Positions 14,381 to 21,199 of a stretch of DNA of 21,199 nucleotides are shown here, in pieces. How positions within the stretch are numbered: position 1 is the first letter of the stretch; the number at the start of each line of letters is the position of its first letter. The position numbers and the translations under genes were made by a program. Origin of the DNA: JBHEMT01 sp046262435 (GTDB lineage Bacteria > Chloroflexota > Dormibacteria > Aeolococcales > Aeolococcaceae); NCBI GenBank assembly GCA_046262435.1, contig JBHEMT010000038.1:1-21199 (forward strand), read 5' to 3'. The notes under the pieces are model-generated. The model ran no database searches. It saw only the letters and a program-made list of their open reading frames with translations, and was not told the origin of the DNA.

Positions 14381-15346
14381 ATGCCCTTGGAACCGCCTGC
14401 CGTCGCGCAGGTCGTCCGCCGCCTGGTCGACAGCGTCGGGGCGGTGATCGTCGGCAAGCAGGCCGAGGTTGAGCTGTGCGTGCTTGCCCTGCTCTGCCGG
14501 GGCCACGTGCTCATCGAGGACGTGCCCGGGGTGGGCAAGACGATGCTCGCCAAGGCGCTGGCCCGGGCCTCGGGCTGCCATTTCGAGCGGCTCCAGTTCA
14601 CCCCCGACCTGCTCCCCGGCGACGTCACCGGGGTCAGCGTCTTCAACCCCAGGGAGCTCACCTTCGAGTTCCGGGCCGGGCCGATCTTCGCCCAGGTGCT
14701 GCTTGCCGACGAGATCAACCGGGCCACGCCCAAGACGCAGTCGGCGCTGCTCGAGGCGATGGAGGAGGGCCAGGTGACCGCTGACGGGCACACCATGCGC
14801 CTGCCCGAGCCCTTCATCGTCCTGGCCACCCAGAACCCGATCGAGATGGGCGGCACCTTCCCGCTGCCGGAGGCCCAGGTGGACCGCTTCCTGCTCAAGG
14901 TCAACCTCGGCTACCTGCCGCTCGAGGACGAGGTCGCCATGCTCGACCGCTTCCAGACCGGCTCGCCGCTGGACACCCTGATCCCGGTCACCGGCGCCGA
15001 GGAGCTCGGCGAGTGCCAGGCCGCGGTGCGCCGGATCCACTGCGAGGGGGTGCTCAAGGACTATTGCGTGCGCCTGGTCCAGGCCACCCGGCGCCACCCG
15101 GACGTCTCCCTCGGCGCCTCGCCGCGCGGCTCGCTGGGGCTGCTCCATGCCGCCCAGGCGCGGGCGATCACCCGGGGACGCGACTACGTGCTCCCCGACG
15201 ACATCAAGGAGATGGCTCCGGCGGTGCTCACCCACCGGATCGCGTTGCGTCCCAACGCCGAACTGCGCGGACTCGGCGCCGGGAGCATCGTCGAGGAGGC
15301 GCTCGACAGCGAGGCCGTGCCGGTGGCGGGACGGCGGCTGGCATGA
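14381..15346 (+). CDS. MoxR-family AAA+ ATPase
   Basis: The 321-aa protein has Walker A VPGVGKT (48-54), Walker B LLADE (107-111), sensor-1 Asn152 in LATQNP and the PEAQVDRF block (163-170) with a putative arginine finger. FTPDLLPGDVTG, typical of MoxR, is also present, and a lid domain follows. MoxR ATPases act as chaperones that assemble or activate partner proteins, often those with a VWA or DUF58 domain, in the cytoplasm. The ATG is preceded by AGGAG at 5 nt. Its stop overlaps the DUF58 start (ATGA). This three-gene order, moxR-DUF58-transglutaminase, is widely conserved. Confidence 0.93.
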   Translation: MPLEPPAVAQVVRRLVDSVGAVIVGKQAEVELCVLALLCRGHVLIEDVPGVGKTMLAKALARASGCHFERLQFTPDLLPGDVTGVSVFNPRELTFEFRAGPIFAQVLLADEINRATPKTQSALLEAMEEGQVTADGHTMRLPEPFIVLATQNPIEMGGTFPLPEAQVDRFLLKVNLGYLPLEDEVAMLDRFQTGSPLDTLIPVTGAEELGECQAAVRRIHCEGVLKDYCVRLVQATRRHPDVSLGASPRGSLGLLHAAQARAITRGRDYVLPDDIKEMAPAVLTHRIALRPNAELRGLGAGSIVEEALDSEAVPVAGRRLA

Positions 15347-16539
15347 GCACCCGGGCTCCGCTGCTGGCCACGGTCGCGGTGCTCGCCCTCTTCGCCGGGG
15401 TCACCGGGATCCAGCTGGCCTACACCCTCGCCTACACCCTCGGTCTGCTCCTGCTCGTGGCCTGGCTCTGGGCCCGGCTGGTGAGCCGGCGCCTGCGGGT
15501 CGAACGGGAGTCGCCCGAGGGGTCCTTCAGCGTCGGTGAGCCCTTCGCGGAGCGCTTCACGGTGCGCAACGGTTCGGCGCTGCCGATCGCCTACTGCGAG
15601 GTGCGCGACGGCAGCCGGCTGCCCGGCTACGCCCCCGGCCGGGCCTGCGCGCTCAAGCCGGGCGAGGCGGTGTCCTGGAGCGCCCGCGGCGCCTTCGCCG
15701 AGCGCGGCCGGCACCACTTCGGTCCCCTCGAGGCCCAGGTGGGCGACCCCTTTGGCCTCTTCCCGCGGACCGTGCGGGCGGGAGCACAGCGCTCGGTGCT
15801 GGTCCACCCCGCGCTGCACCCGGTGGAGGAGATCGCCCCGGTGTGGGGCGGCAGCAGCGGCGGCGACTCGCGCCACGGGCGGGTCCACGACGTGCCCCCC
15901 GATGTCGCCACGGTCCGCGAGTACCAGCCCAGCGACGGCCAGAGCCGCATCCACTGGGCCAGCACGGCCCGCACCGGGCGGCTGATGAGCCGCTCGTACG
16001 ACACCCACAACCGCGCCGACCTGCTGGTGGTGCTCGACCTGCACAGCGGCATCCACGCCGGCAGGGGCGCCGACTCCTCGCTGGAGTACGCGGTGTCGGT
16101 GGCCGCGTCCATCTGCAGCGCCTCCCTGCGCCGCGGCCAGGCGGTGGGCCTGGTCACCAACGACCTCAACTGCACCGCCTTCGGCGCCGGCCGGGGCGAG
16201 GCCCAGCGGCTGCGCCTGCTCGACTATCTGGCCGAGGCGCGGGACAACGGCGACGTGTCGCTCGCCGAGACCATCGTCCGGCACAGCCGGGGCTGGCGCG
16301 GCCGGGGCGGCCTGGTGGTGGTGACCGGCTCCCACGACCCGAGCTGGGTCGACAACCTGCTCGATGCCGGGGTGCGCGGCCAGCGTCACCTGGCGGTACT
16401 CGTCGACCCGGTGAGCTTCGGCGCCCCCGGCACCCTGATGAAGGTCAACGCGGCCTGGCGGGTGGCGCTCGACTGGTGGCTGATCCACCGCGGTGACCAG
16501 CTCGGCGCCCCCCACGCCACCCTGACGGCCGCCCGCTAG
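15343..16539 (+). CDS. DUF58 domain membrane protein
   Basis: The 398-aa protein has two hydrophobic segments at residues about 5-24 and 28-46, followed by an extracytoplasmic or cytosolic beta-rich region. The DUF58 signature VREYQPSDGQSRIHWASTAR is at 191-210. After it, LLVVLDLHSG (227-236) begins a von Willebrand A-like fold with a DxHSG metal-site-like motif. DUF58 proteins are the usual partner of MoxR ATPases; function is inferred to be envelope-related. The ATG overlaps the moxR stop by 4 bp, and the next gene starts 2 bp after its stop, so the three are tightly coupled. Confidence 0.9.
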   Translation: MSTRAPLLATVAVLALFAGVTGIQLAYTLAYTLGLLLLVAWLWARLVSRRLRVERESPEGSFSVGEPFAERFTVRNGSALPIAYCEVRDGSRLPGYAPGRACALKPGEAVSWSARGAFAERGRHHFGPLEAQVGDPFGLFPRTVRAGAQRSVLVHPALHPVEEIAPVWGGSSGGDSRHGRVHDVPPDVATVREYQPSDGQSRIHWASTARTGRLMSRSYDTHNRADLLVVLDLHSGIHAGRGADSSLEYAVSVAASICSASLRRGQAVGLVTNDLNCTAFGAGRGEAQRLRLLDYLAEARDNGDVSLAETIVRHSRGWRGRGGLVVVTGSHDPSWVDNLLDAGVRGQRHLAVLVDPVSFGAPGTLMKVNAAWRVALDWWLIHRGDQLGAPHATLTAAR

Positions 16540-16540
16540 C

Positions 16541-18913
16541 GTGCTCGGCGTCCAGCCGCGGCTGCGGCCCGCTTCGACATCGCTGCCGGCCCTGAGCTCC
16601 AGCCTGGCGGTCGGCCTCCTGGCTCTGGGGGTGATCGGCTGCACCGGCTGGGCGGTGCTCGCCGCCGGCTGGGTGGTCGGCGGCGGTCCCGCGGTGCTGG
16701 TCGGCCTGGTGGCGGTGGCCGAGGCCGCCCTGCTCTCCCGGGCCCGGGTGGGCCGCGGCCTCGCTCTGCTGGCCGCCCCGGCGCTGGGAGCCGCGGTGAT
16801 CGTCCCCCTGACCATCGGCGGGATGCCGGCAACCGCGCCGGGGTTCTGGCCCGCTGCCCGCGCCTTCGCCGCCGCGGCGGTGGCGGGCCTGAGCACCACC
16901 ACCGACTGGACGTTTCTCGTCGGCCTGTGCGCCGTGCTCTGGCTGGTCGGCTGCTGGCTCGGCTGGGTCGCCGTCGACGAGCGTCGCGGCGTGCTGGCGG
17001 TGCTGCCCTGCATCGGGGTGCTGATGCCCAACGCGATCGCCGGGGGCGACCCCGGACAGATCGGGCTGCCCACCGCGCTCGCGGTCGGCTTCGCGATCCT
17101 GCTGATCGCCCGGGTGGAGCTGCTCCGCCGGGCGCTCGGCTGGCAGCGCCGCCGGGTGCCCCAGCTGCCCGGAACCGAGCGCCGCTACTGGCGCACCGCG
17201 GCGGTCGCGGCGCTGGCGGTGACCGGGGTGGGCAGCCTGGCCCCGGCGGCGAGCAGCCGTGACTTCACCAACGCCCTGCTCGCCTCGATCGGGGGTGGCC
17301 ACGGCAGTGGCAACGGTGGTCACAACGGGGCGCCCCGGCCCAGGCCGCGCCGCGAGGGGCCTCCGGCGATCGGATTCTCGCCGCTGGTCAGCCCCGGCGG
17401 CCCGCTGGTCGACCGCCCGGTCCCGGTGCTGCGCTACATCTTGGGCGGGGGCGGCACCAGCTACCTGCGGGTGACCGTCGAGGGTGTGTTCAGCGGCGGT
17501 GACTGGCTGCCCTCGGCCTCCGCCGCCGGCGACACCACGGTGGGTGCCGCTCCCGGTCCGCTGCCCCGCGACCGCGACCCCAGCGACGGCGGCATCGGTC
17601 GCCACGTGGCCCGCCAGGATGTCCAGGTACTGCTCTCCTCGGCGGGGGCGACCGGTGACGCCAACCTGGCGGTCTTCCCCGGCGATCCGGAGGCCAGCGA
17701 CCAGCGGGCCACGGTGCTCGGCCCCGCCGGGGGCAGCGACCTGCTCAGCGTCGACGAGGTCCGGATTGCGCCGGCCGGCCAGGAGCGCACGGTGGGCCTG
17801 GTGTCGACCGCCAGCGAGGCGCAGCTGCGCGCCGCCGGCACCGCCTACCCGGTGGCGGTGAGCACCAGCGACCTCGAGCTGGGCGGCCCGGCCGAGGCCG
17901 GCAGCGGGCCGTCGCCGGACAACCAGATCGCCACCCTGCGGAGCATCGCCGCGCAGTGGACCGCGGGGACCACCAATCCATATGACGCTGCCCGTGCCAT
18001 CGAGCGCCACCTGCGCAGTGCCCCCTTCACCTACACGCTGAAGCCCAAGCCGGCGCCGCCCGGGACCTGGCCGATCGTCGACTTCCTCACCCGCACCCAC
18101 GCCGGCTACTGCCAGTACTACGCGTCGGCGATGGGCGCCCTGCTCCGCGCCGACGGCATTCCCGCCCGGCTGGTCAGCGGCTACGGCCCCGGCTCCAGCT
18201 CCACCGGGGTGACCGAGCAGCGCGGCACGGTCCACCAGGTGACCAGCACCGACGCCCACGTCTGGGTGGAGGCCTACTTCCCCGGCGAGGCCTGGATCCC
18301 CTTCGAACCCACCCCCTCGAGCGACGTCGGCGACTACCAGCCCTTCGGCCGGGGCAGTGCCGCCCCGCCGCCTCCGCCTTCGGAGCCGACCCCGCATGCC
18401 ACCCCGGCGCCGGCGCCCACCCCCAGGCCCACCGTGGCGCCTCCGCCAACCGTCGTCGACGCCTTGACCCCCGCGGTGCCCGCCCCGGTCGCCTGGAGCC
18501 TGCTCGGCCTGCTGCTGGCCGCGGCGGCCGCGGGGCTGGCCCTGCGCTGGCTGGCCACCCCGCGCACCCCGCAGGCGGTCTGGCGCCGCCTGGAGTGGCT
18601 GGCCCGCCCGCTCTGCCCGCCGCGGCGGCGCTCGGAGACCCACGCGGCCTACGCGGCCCGGCTGGCGGCGGCGCTCCCCGCCGACTCGGTCACCGTGCTG
18701 CACCGCGATGGCAGCGGCCTCCCCGGGCCGCGGCCGGTGCGGGCCCGCGCCCGCGAGGCCCTGTCCCTGCTCGCCACCACCACAGGCAAGGCCTCGTTCG
18801 CCCCCGCCCAGCTCGAGGTGAAGGAGCGGATCGGCTGGCGGCGCACCTGGGTGCGGCTGCTGCGGCTCTGGCCGGCGCTGCTCTACCGGGGGCTACTAGC
18901 CCGGAGCGCCTGA
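16541..18913 (+). CDS. TgpA-like membrane transglutaminase-domain protein
   Basis: The 790-aa protein has an N-terminal block of several membrane helices (about 20-46, 50-65, 73-91, 127-145, 150-167, 175-191, 218-236). A long extracytoplasmic part then holds a transglutaminase core. The putative nucleophile is Cys524 in HAGYCQYYASAMGALLRADG, and the histidine is His573 in DAHVWVEAYFPGEAWIPFEP. The third position is Glu589, where many relatives have Asp. A Pro/Thr-rich stalk (608-637), a C-terminal helix (about 648-668) and a cytoplasmic tail follow. Family members cut or crosslink envelope proteins. The GTG at 16541 follows the DUF58 stop by 1 bp and reads directly into conserved hydrophobic sequence. 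Terminal gene of the moxR operon. Confidence 0.88.
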   Translation: MLGVQPRLRPASTSLPALSSSLAVGLLALGVIGCTGWAVLAAGWVVGGGPAVLVGLVAVAEAALLSRARVGRGLALLAAPALGAAVIVPLTIGGMPATAPGFWPAARAFAAAAVAGLSTTTDWTFLVGLCAVLWLVGCWLGWVAVDERRGVLAVLPCIGVLMPNAIAGGDPGQIGLPTALAVGFAILLIARVELLRRALGWQRRRVPQLPGTERRYWRTAAVAALAVTGVGSLAPAASSRDFTNALLASIGGGHGSGNGGHNGAPRPRPRREGPPAIGFSPLVSPGGPLVDRPVPVLRYILGGGGTSYLRVTVEGVFSGGDWLPSASAAGDTTVGAAPGPLPRDRDPSDGGIGRHVARQDVQVLLSSAGATGDANLAVFPGDPEASDQRATVLGPAGGSDLLSVDEVRIAPAGQERTVGLVSTASEAQLRAAGTAYPVAVSTSDLELGGPAEAGSGPSPDNQIATLRSIAAQWTAGTTNPYDAARAIERHLRSAPFTYTLKPKPAPPGTWPIVDFLTRTHAGYCQYYASAMGALLRADGIPARLVSGYGPGSSSTGVTEQRGTVHQVTSTDAHVWVEAYFPGEAWIPFEPTPSSDVGDYQPFGRGSAAPPPPPSEPTPHATPAPAPTPRPTVAPPPTVVDALTPAVPAPVAWSLLGLLLAAAAAGLALRWLATPRTPQAVWRRLEWLARPLCPPRRRSETHAAYAARLAAALPADSVTVLHRDGSGLPGPRPVRARAREALSLLATTTGKASFAPAQLEVKERIGWRRTWVRLLRLWPALLYRGLLARSA

Positions 18914-18917
18914 GCCC

Positions 18918-19685
18918 TCAGGACCCGAGGCTCGACGGCGGCTGCGGCAGCGGGGGGCCGGCGGGGAGCAGGTCGAGCCCGATGCCATCGTGGGCGATGA
19001 TCGCGCCGGGCAGGGGGCCACGCTCGCTGAGGTGGCTGAGCACAAAACGAACGTCCGGGTAGCGGGCCACCAGGGTCACGACGTCGGCGCGGCTCAGGTG
19101 GTTGCCCTGCACCGGGCCGTCCCAGCCGGTGCACTCGACCACCACCGCGTCGCTGGCGGCGATGACCCGGTGCAGGCCGGCGCAGTCGGTGGTGTCCCCC
19201 GAGATGCCCAGACGGACCCCGTCGGGCCCCTGGAGCACGTAGGCGAGCGAGGGGCCGAGACCGTGGACCACCGCATGGGCGGCCACGGTGTACTCGCCGA
19301 GCGGGGCGGTGGCGCCGTCCTGGAGGACGACCGTCTCCAGGCCGAGGCGCTCCACCACCGCGTCCCAGATCTCGCCGCCGTAGCCGGCACGCACCAATCG
19401 CTCCAGATATTCCCGCGTCCCGACCGGTCCCGCGATGCGCAGCGGCCGCACCGGCTCGCTGACGAGCGCGCGGGCTGCCAGCAGCACCACCATTCCAATG
19501 CTGTGGTCTGCATGAAAATGTGTCAGCAGGACTGTATCGATTGCATTGGGATTCAGACCTGCGCGGGGCAGCAGCACGTGTGCTGGTGCGCCGCAGTCCA
19601 CCAGCACCGCGTTATCCACAGCCATACACGCGTTGTGCGCGATCGGCGTGAATGCGGCTCCGGATCCGATCACTGTGAGACGCAT
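18918..19685 (-). CDS. Metallo-beta-lactamase-fold hydrolase (RNase Z / AtsA-like)
   Basis: The 255-aa protein begins MRLTVIGSGAAFTP and has the zinc motif THFHADHS (His56, His58, Asp60, His61), then His141, ISGDT with Asp164, and LSHLSERG with His218. That set matches the RNase Z / arylsulfatase-like branch of the fold, which acts on phosphodiesters or sulfate esters; the exo-loop typical of tRNase Z is not evident. The substrate is uncertain. The ATG at 19685 is chosen because TACAGT ends exactly 6 nt before it and the domain starts there. The N-terminal part is noticeably lower in GC than the rest. It converges on the transglutaminase gene with a 4-bp gap. Confidence 0.88.
   Translation of the reverse strand: MRLTVIGSGAAFTPIAHNACMAVDNAVLVDCGAPAHVLLPRAGLNPNAIDTVLLTHFHADHSIGMVVLLAARALVSEPVRPLRIAGPVGTREYLERLVRAGYGGEIWDAVVERLGLETVVLQDGATAPLGEYTVAAHAVVHGLGPSLAYVLQGPDGVRLGISGDTTDCAGLHRVIAASDAVVVECTGWDGPVQGNHLSRADVVTLVARYPDVRFVLSHLSERGPLPGAIIAHDGIGLDLLPAGPPLPQPPSSLGS
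19612..19620 (+). other. Single perfect DnaA-box match inside the hydrolase gene
   Basis: TTATCCACA matches the DnaA box consensus exactly. It is alone, in coding sequence, without the clustered boxes and AT-rich unwinding element of an origin. It may be a chance match or a titration site. Confidence 0.2.
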
Positions 19686-19697
19686 CAGCGCACTGTA
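19685..19697 (-). promoter_or_regulatory. -10 element of the predicted leaderless hydrolase gene
   Basis: On the minus strand TACAGT (19697-19692) is followed by GCGCTG and then ATG at 19685, placing the predicted +1 on the A of the start codon. Confidence 0.55.
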
Positions 19698-19723
19698 CGA
19701 GCGTGCAACAGGCCATATGGTGC

Positions 19724-19754
19724 TTGACGGCGTCGGGGAGTTCTTTGGTAGGGT
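19724..19754 (+). promoter_or_regulatory. Promoter of the CHAP hydrolase gene
   Basis: TTGACG at 19724-19729 and TAGGGT at 19749-19754 form a -35/-10 pair with a 19-bp spacer. Transcription would start near 19761, which rules out the in-frame ATG at 19717 and favours GTG 19771. This is the only promoter here with a good -35. Confidence 0.55.
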
Positions 19755-19770
19755 GCGCACGTCCTTCGGA

Positions 19771-20955
19771 GTGAGCCTTCCATCAGCGGGCGGGACGCTC
19801 CACCGATTGAACCGATCCGTCGCGTTGGCGGACGAGGGGTTACCAGTTCTGGCCAGAAATTACCGAAGCCTGCTGCTTGGCATTGCGGCGACCCTGGTCG
19901 CCGGCGTGGTGCCACTCACATCGGTGGCTCAGTCCGCGCCGGCCGCGAGCAGCACCTCCGGCGACGCTGCGCAGCGCGATGCGCTTCTCAAGCAGCTGGA
20001 GAGCACCGACCCGCAGATTGCCGCAGCCGAGCGGACCCTGACCGCGCTGCAGGCGCAGCTCACCGCATCCAATGTTGCTCTGGCCACCGACAACCGGCGG
20101 TTGGTGGACGTGCAGAGCCAGATGGCTGCGAACCAGCAGGTGATGGCCACCGCCAAGGAGCAGCTCGCGCAGATGATGCGGGTGACCTACGTGAGCCAGG
20201 GTCAGAACACGGTTGCCGGTGCGGTGTTCGCCTCGGACAGTTTCAACCAGGCCTTCGACCGGTTCAAGGGCGCGCAGACGGTCAGTGACCAGCTGTCCAC
20301 CCTGCTCAAGACCGTCGACCAGGCGCAGACCGCGCTGACCCAGGAGCAGAGGGTGCTCACCGCGGAGCAGGCGGCCACGCTGAAGCTGGAGAGCGGGCTG
20401 GCGACGCAGAGCAACATGCTGCTGGCCACGGTGGCGGCGCGCGACCTGCTGCTGGCGAGTGCGCCGGCGGCAACGGTGGCGACCGTCGCCAAGATCGACA
20501 ACGCCAACAACACAATCGCGGTCAAGGCGACCCCCAGGACCGCACCCAAGCCGATGCAGGTTGCCCCCGCATCGAAGCAGCCCGCGCCCGGTGGCGGGGC
20601 GGCACCGAGTGGCGCCAGCGGGCCGTGCGGCAACCACTTTGCGTACGGGCAGTGCACCTGGTATGTCGCCAGCCGCCGCTGCATCCCCTGGTTCGGCAGC
20701 GCCGGTGAGTGGCTCGGCGCCGCCCGGGCGATGGGCTACGCCACCGGGATGGCCCCTGCGGTCGGCGCGGTGGCCGTGTGGTACGCGGGCCAGGGAGGCG
20801 CGAGCGGATCGGGTCACGTGGCCTATGTGGAGTCGGTGGGCAACGGCACCTACACCGTGTCGGAGATGAACTGGAACGGCGGCTGGGGACGTGTCAGCCG
20901 CCGCACGCTATCGGACGGCTCGCCGATCGGTGGCTTCATCTACGGGAAGGGCTGA
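19771..20955 (+). CDS. Secreted coiled-coil CHAP-domain peptidoglycan hydrolase
   Basis: The 394-aa precursor has a polar N-terminus of about 30 residues and then a signal peptide core (SLLLGIAATLVAGVVPLTSV) with cleavage near SVAQS-APAA (about 52-56). Residues 65-230 form a Gln/Ala-rich coiled coil like that of PcsB. A Pro/Gly linker (253-282) precedes the CHAP domain, with the catalytic cysteine Cys295 in GQCTWYVA, His349 in GSGHVAYVE, and Glu365/Asn367 in SEMNWNG. Such enzymes cut peptidoglycan peptide bridges during division, and the coiled coil usually holds them inactive until a partner (FtsEX in PcsB) acts; that partner is not in this window. The start is chosen from the promoter; it remains the least certain point, since only a poor Shine-Dalgarno is present. 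Confidence 0.82.
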   Translation: MSLPSAGGTLHRLNRSVALADEGLPVLARNYRSLLLGIAATLVAGVVPLTSVAQSAPAASSTSGDAAQRDALLKQLESTDPQIAAAERTLTALQAQLTASNVALATDNRRLVDVQSQMAANQQVMATAKEQLAQMMRVTYVSQGQNTVAGAVFASDSFNQAFDRFKGAQTVSDQLSTLLKTVDQAQTALTQEQRVLTAEQAATLKLESGLATQSNMLLATVAARDLLLASAPAATVATVAKIDNANNTIAVKATPRTAPKPMQVAPASKQPAPGGGAAPSGASGPCGNHFAYGQCTWYVASRRCIPWFGSAGEWLGAARAMGYATGMAPAVGAVAVWYAGQGGASGSGHVAYVESVGNGTYTVSEMNWNGGWGRVSRRTLSDGSPIGGFIYGKG

Positions 20956-21141
20956 GCGACACCTCCCCGGTCCCTCCGAATGTTCGGCAGCGGGCGGTGA
21001 CCTTCACAGGCGCGTGACGGACCTGCTCGTTTTCGGCAGCAGCTGATCACGGTGTGAAAGAAGGCTGTGACCTCGTCCCCTCGGGACCGAGGGCGCGGCC
21101 ACACTCGCAGCCTCAACCACCGTCCGACCCAGGGGCTGTCC
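20956..21141. other. Intergenic stretch with no recognised element
   Basis: This 186-bp gap between the CHAP gene and the last gene contains no clear promoter or terminator. TTCGGCAGC occurs twice, at 20983 and 21032, 49 bp apart; the significance is unknown. AGGGG just before 21142 probably serves as the Shine-Dalgarno of the next gene. Confidence 0.4.
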
Positions 21142-21199
21142 ATGCACCTCGTCCACCGGCAGACCTGCCGCGTCTGCGGCTCGCCGAGCCTCACCAAGG
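21142..21199 (+). CDS. Start of a gene with an N-terminal CxxC motif, cut by the window end
   Basis: Only 19 codons are visible: MHLVHRQTCRVCGSPSLTK. The CRVCGSPSL segment resembles the N-terminal zinc-binding motif of SAM-dependent C-methyltransferases that modify deoxysugars, where a second CxxC follows further on. AGGGG about 7 nt upstream of the ATG supports the start. With so little sequence, the family call is tentative. Confidence 0.5.
   Translation, partial: MHLVHRQTCRVCGSPSLTK

Noticed and set aside
16445..18703. Long minus-strand open frame (about 750 codons) opposite the transglutaminase gene
   Set aside because: Composition is dominated by Gly, Arg, Gln and His with no domain; the plus strand encodes the catalytic Cys/His motifs.
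19561..19700. Replication origin suggested by a perfect DnaA box
   Set aside because: Only one box was seen, inside a coding sequence, with no dnaA/dnaN neighbours and no AT-rich unwinding tract.
19546..19770. Longer N-terminus for the CHAP protein, including the ATG at 19717
   Set aside because: It would overlap the divergent hydrolase gene or precede the predicted transcription start near 19761.
20983..21040. TTCGGCAGC direct repeat as a regulatory site
   Set aside because: Only two 9-bp copies with unlike flanks; not enough to call an operator.
1..21199. CRISPR arrays, tRNA genes, insertion sequences, toxin-antitoxin pairs
   Set aside because: No regularly spaced repeats, cloverleaf-like sequences, transposase motifs or small paired antitoxin genes were found on reading both strands.

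Overview
The window is a gene-dense stretch of a high-GC (roughly 70 percent by eye) bacterial chromosome. It has many GTG starts, very short intergenic gaps and 4-bp stop/start overlaps. Taxonomy cannot be fixed from sequence alone. High GC, an F420-type NADP reductase relative, a eukaryotic-type glutamine synthetase (GSII) and apparently frequent leaderless genes suggest an actinobacterium or a high-GC Chloroflexota/Dormibacterota-like lineage. No tRNA, rRNA, CRISPR array, insertion sequence or phage gene was seen, and no stretch over 300 bases lacks a gene.

Layout. Positions 1-707 (+) hold the 3' end of a GalU-like UTP-glucose-1-phosphate uridylyltransferase, overlapping a small membrane-anchored Ala/Pro/Ser-rich protein. 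716-2260 (-) is a two-gene unit: a family X DNA polymerase that stops before the usual PHP domain, then an unrecognised 167-aa protein. 2363-4143 (+) is an AMACR-like family III CoA enzyme overlapping a TetR regulator. 4148-5929 (-) is a secreted GH43-like protein with a lectin-like propeller. 6022-7041 (-) is an F420-dependent NADP reductase relative followed by a DksA/TraR zinc-finger protein. 7133-8158 (-) is GSII. 8408-10751 (+) holds a YdeI-family protein, a 76-aa membrane protein and an MFS transporter. 10748-12504 (-) is dephospho-CoA kinase (coaE) overlapping a beta-propeller lipoprotein gene. 12648-13952 (+) holds a DUF3105 lipoprotein and a four-helix membrane protein. 13949-14206 (-) is a small MerR/excisionase-type DNA-binding protein. 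14381-18913 (+) is a MoxR ATPase / DUF58 / transglutaminase operon. 18918-19685 (-) is a metallo-beta-lactamase-fold hydrolase, divergent from a secreted coiled-coil CHAP peptidoglycan hydrolase (19771-20955, +). The window ends in the first codons of a gene with a CxxC motif like those of C-methyltransferases.

How the genes work together. Several genes concern the cell envelope and exterior: galU, the MoxR-DUF58-transglutaminase operon, the CHAP hydrolase, three lipoproteins or membrane proteins and the secreted GH43 protein. The rest are metabolic (GSII, coaE, CoA racemase/transferase, NADP reductase) or repair genes. The most striking signal is regulatory. At least six genes have a TANNNT hexamer ending exactly 6-7 nt before the chosen start codon, with no Shine-Dalgarno sequence, which predicts leaderless transcripts. 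These motifs also fix start codons that would otherwise be ambiguous. Other points of interest are the PHP-less polymerase X, two convergent gene pairs whose stop codons interlock in one CTAG palindrome, and the GH43-propeller fusion.
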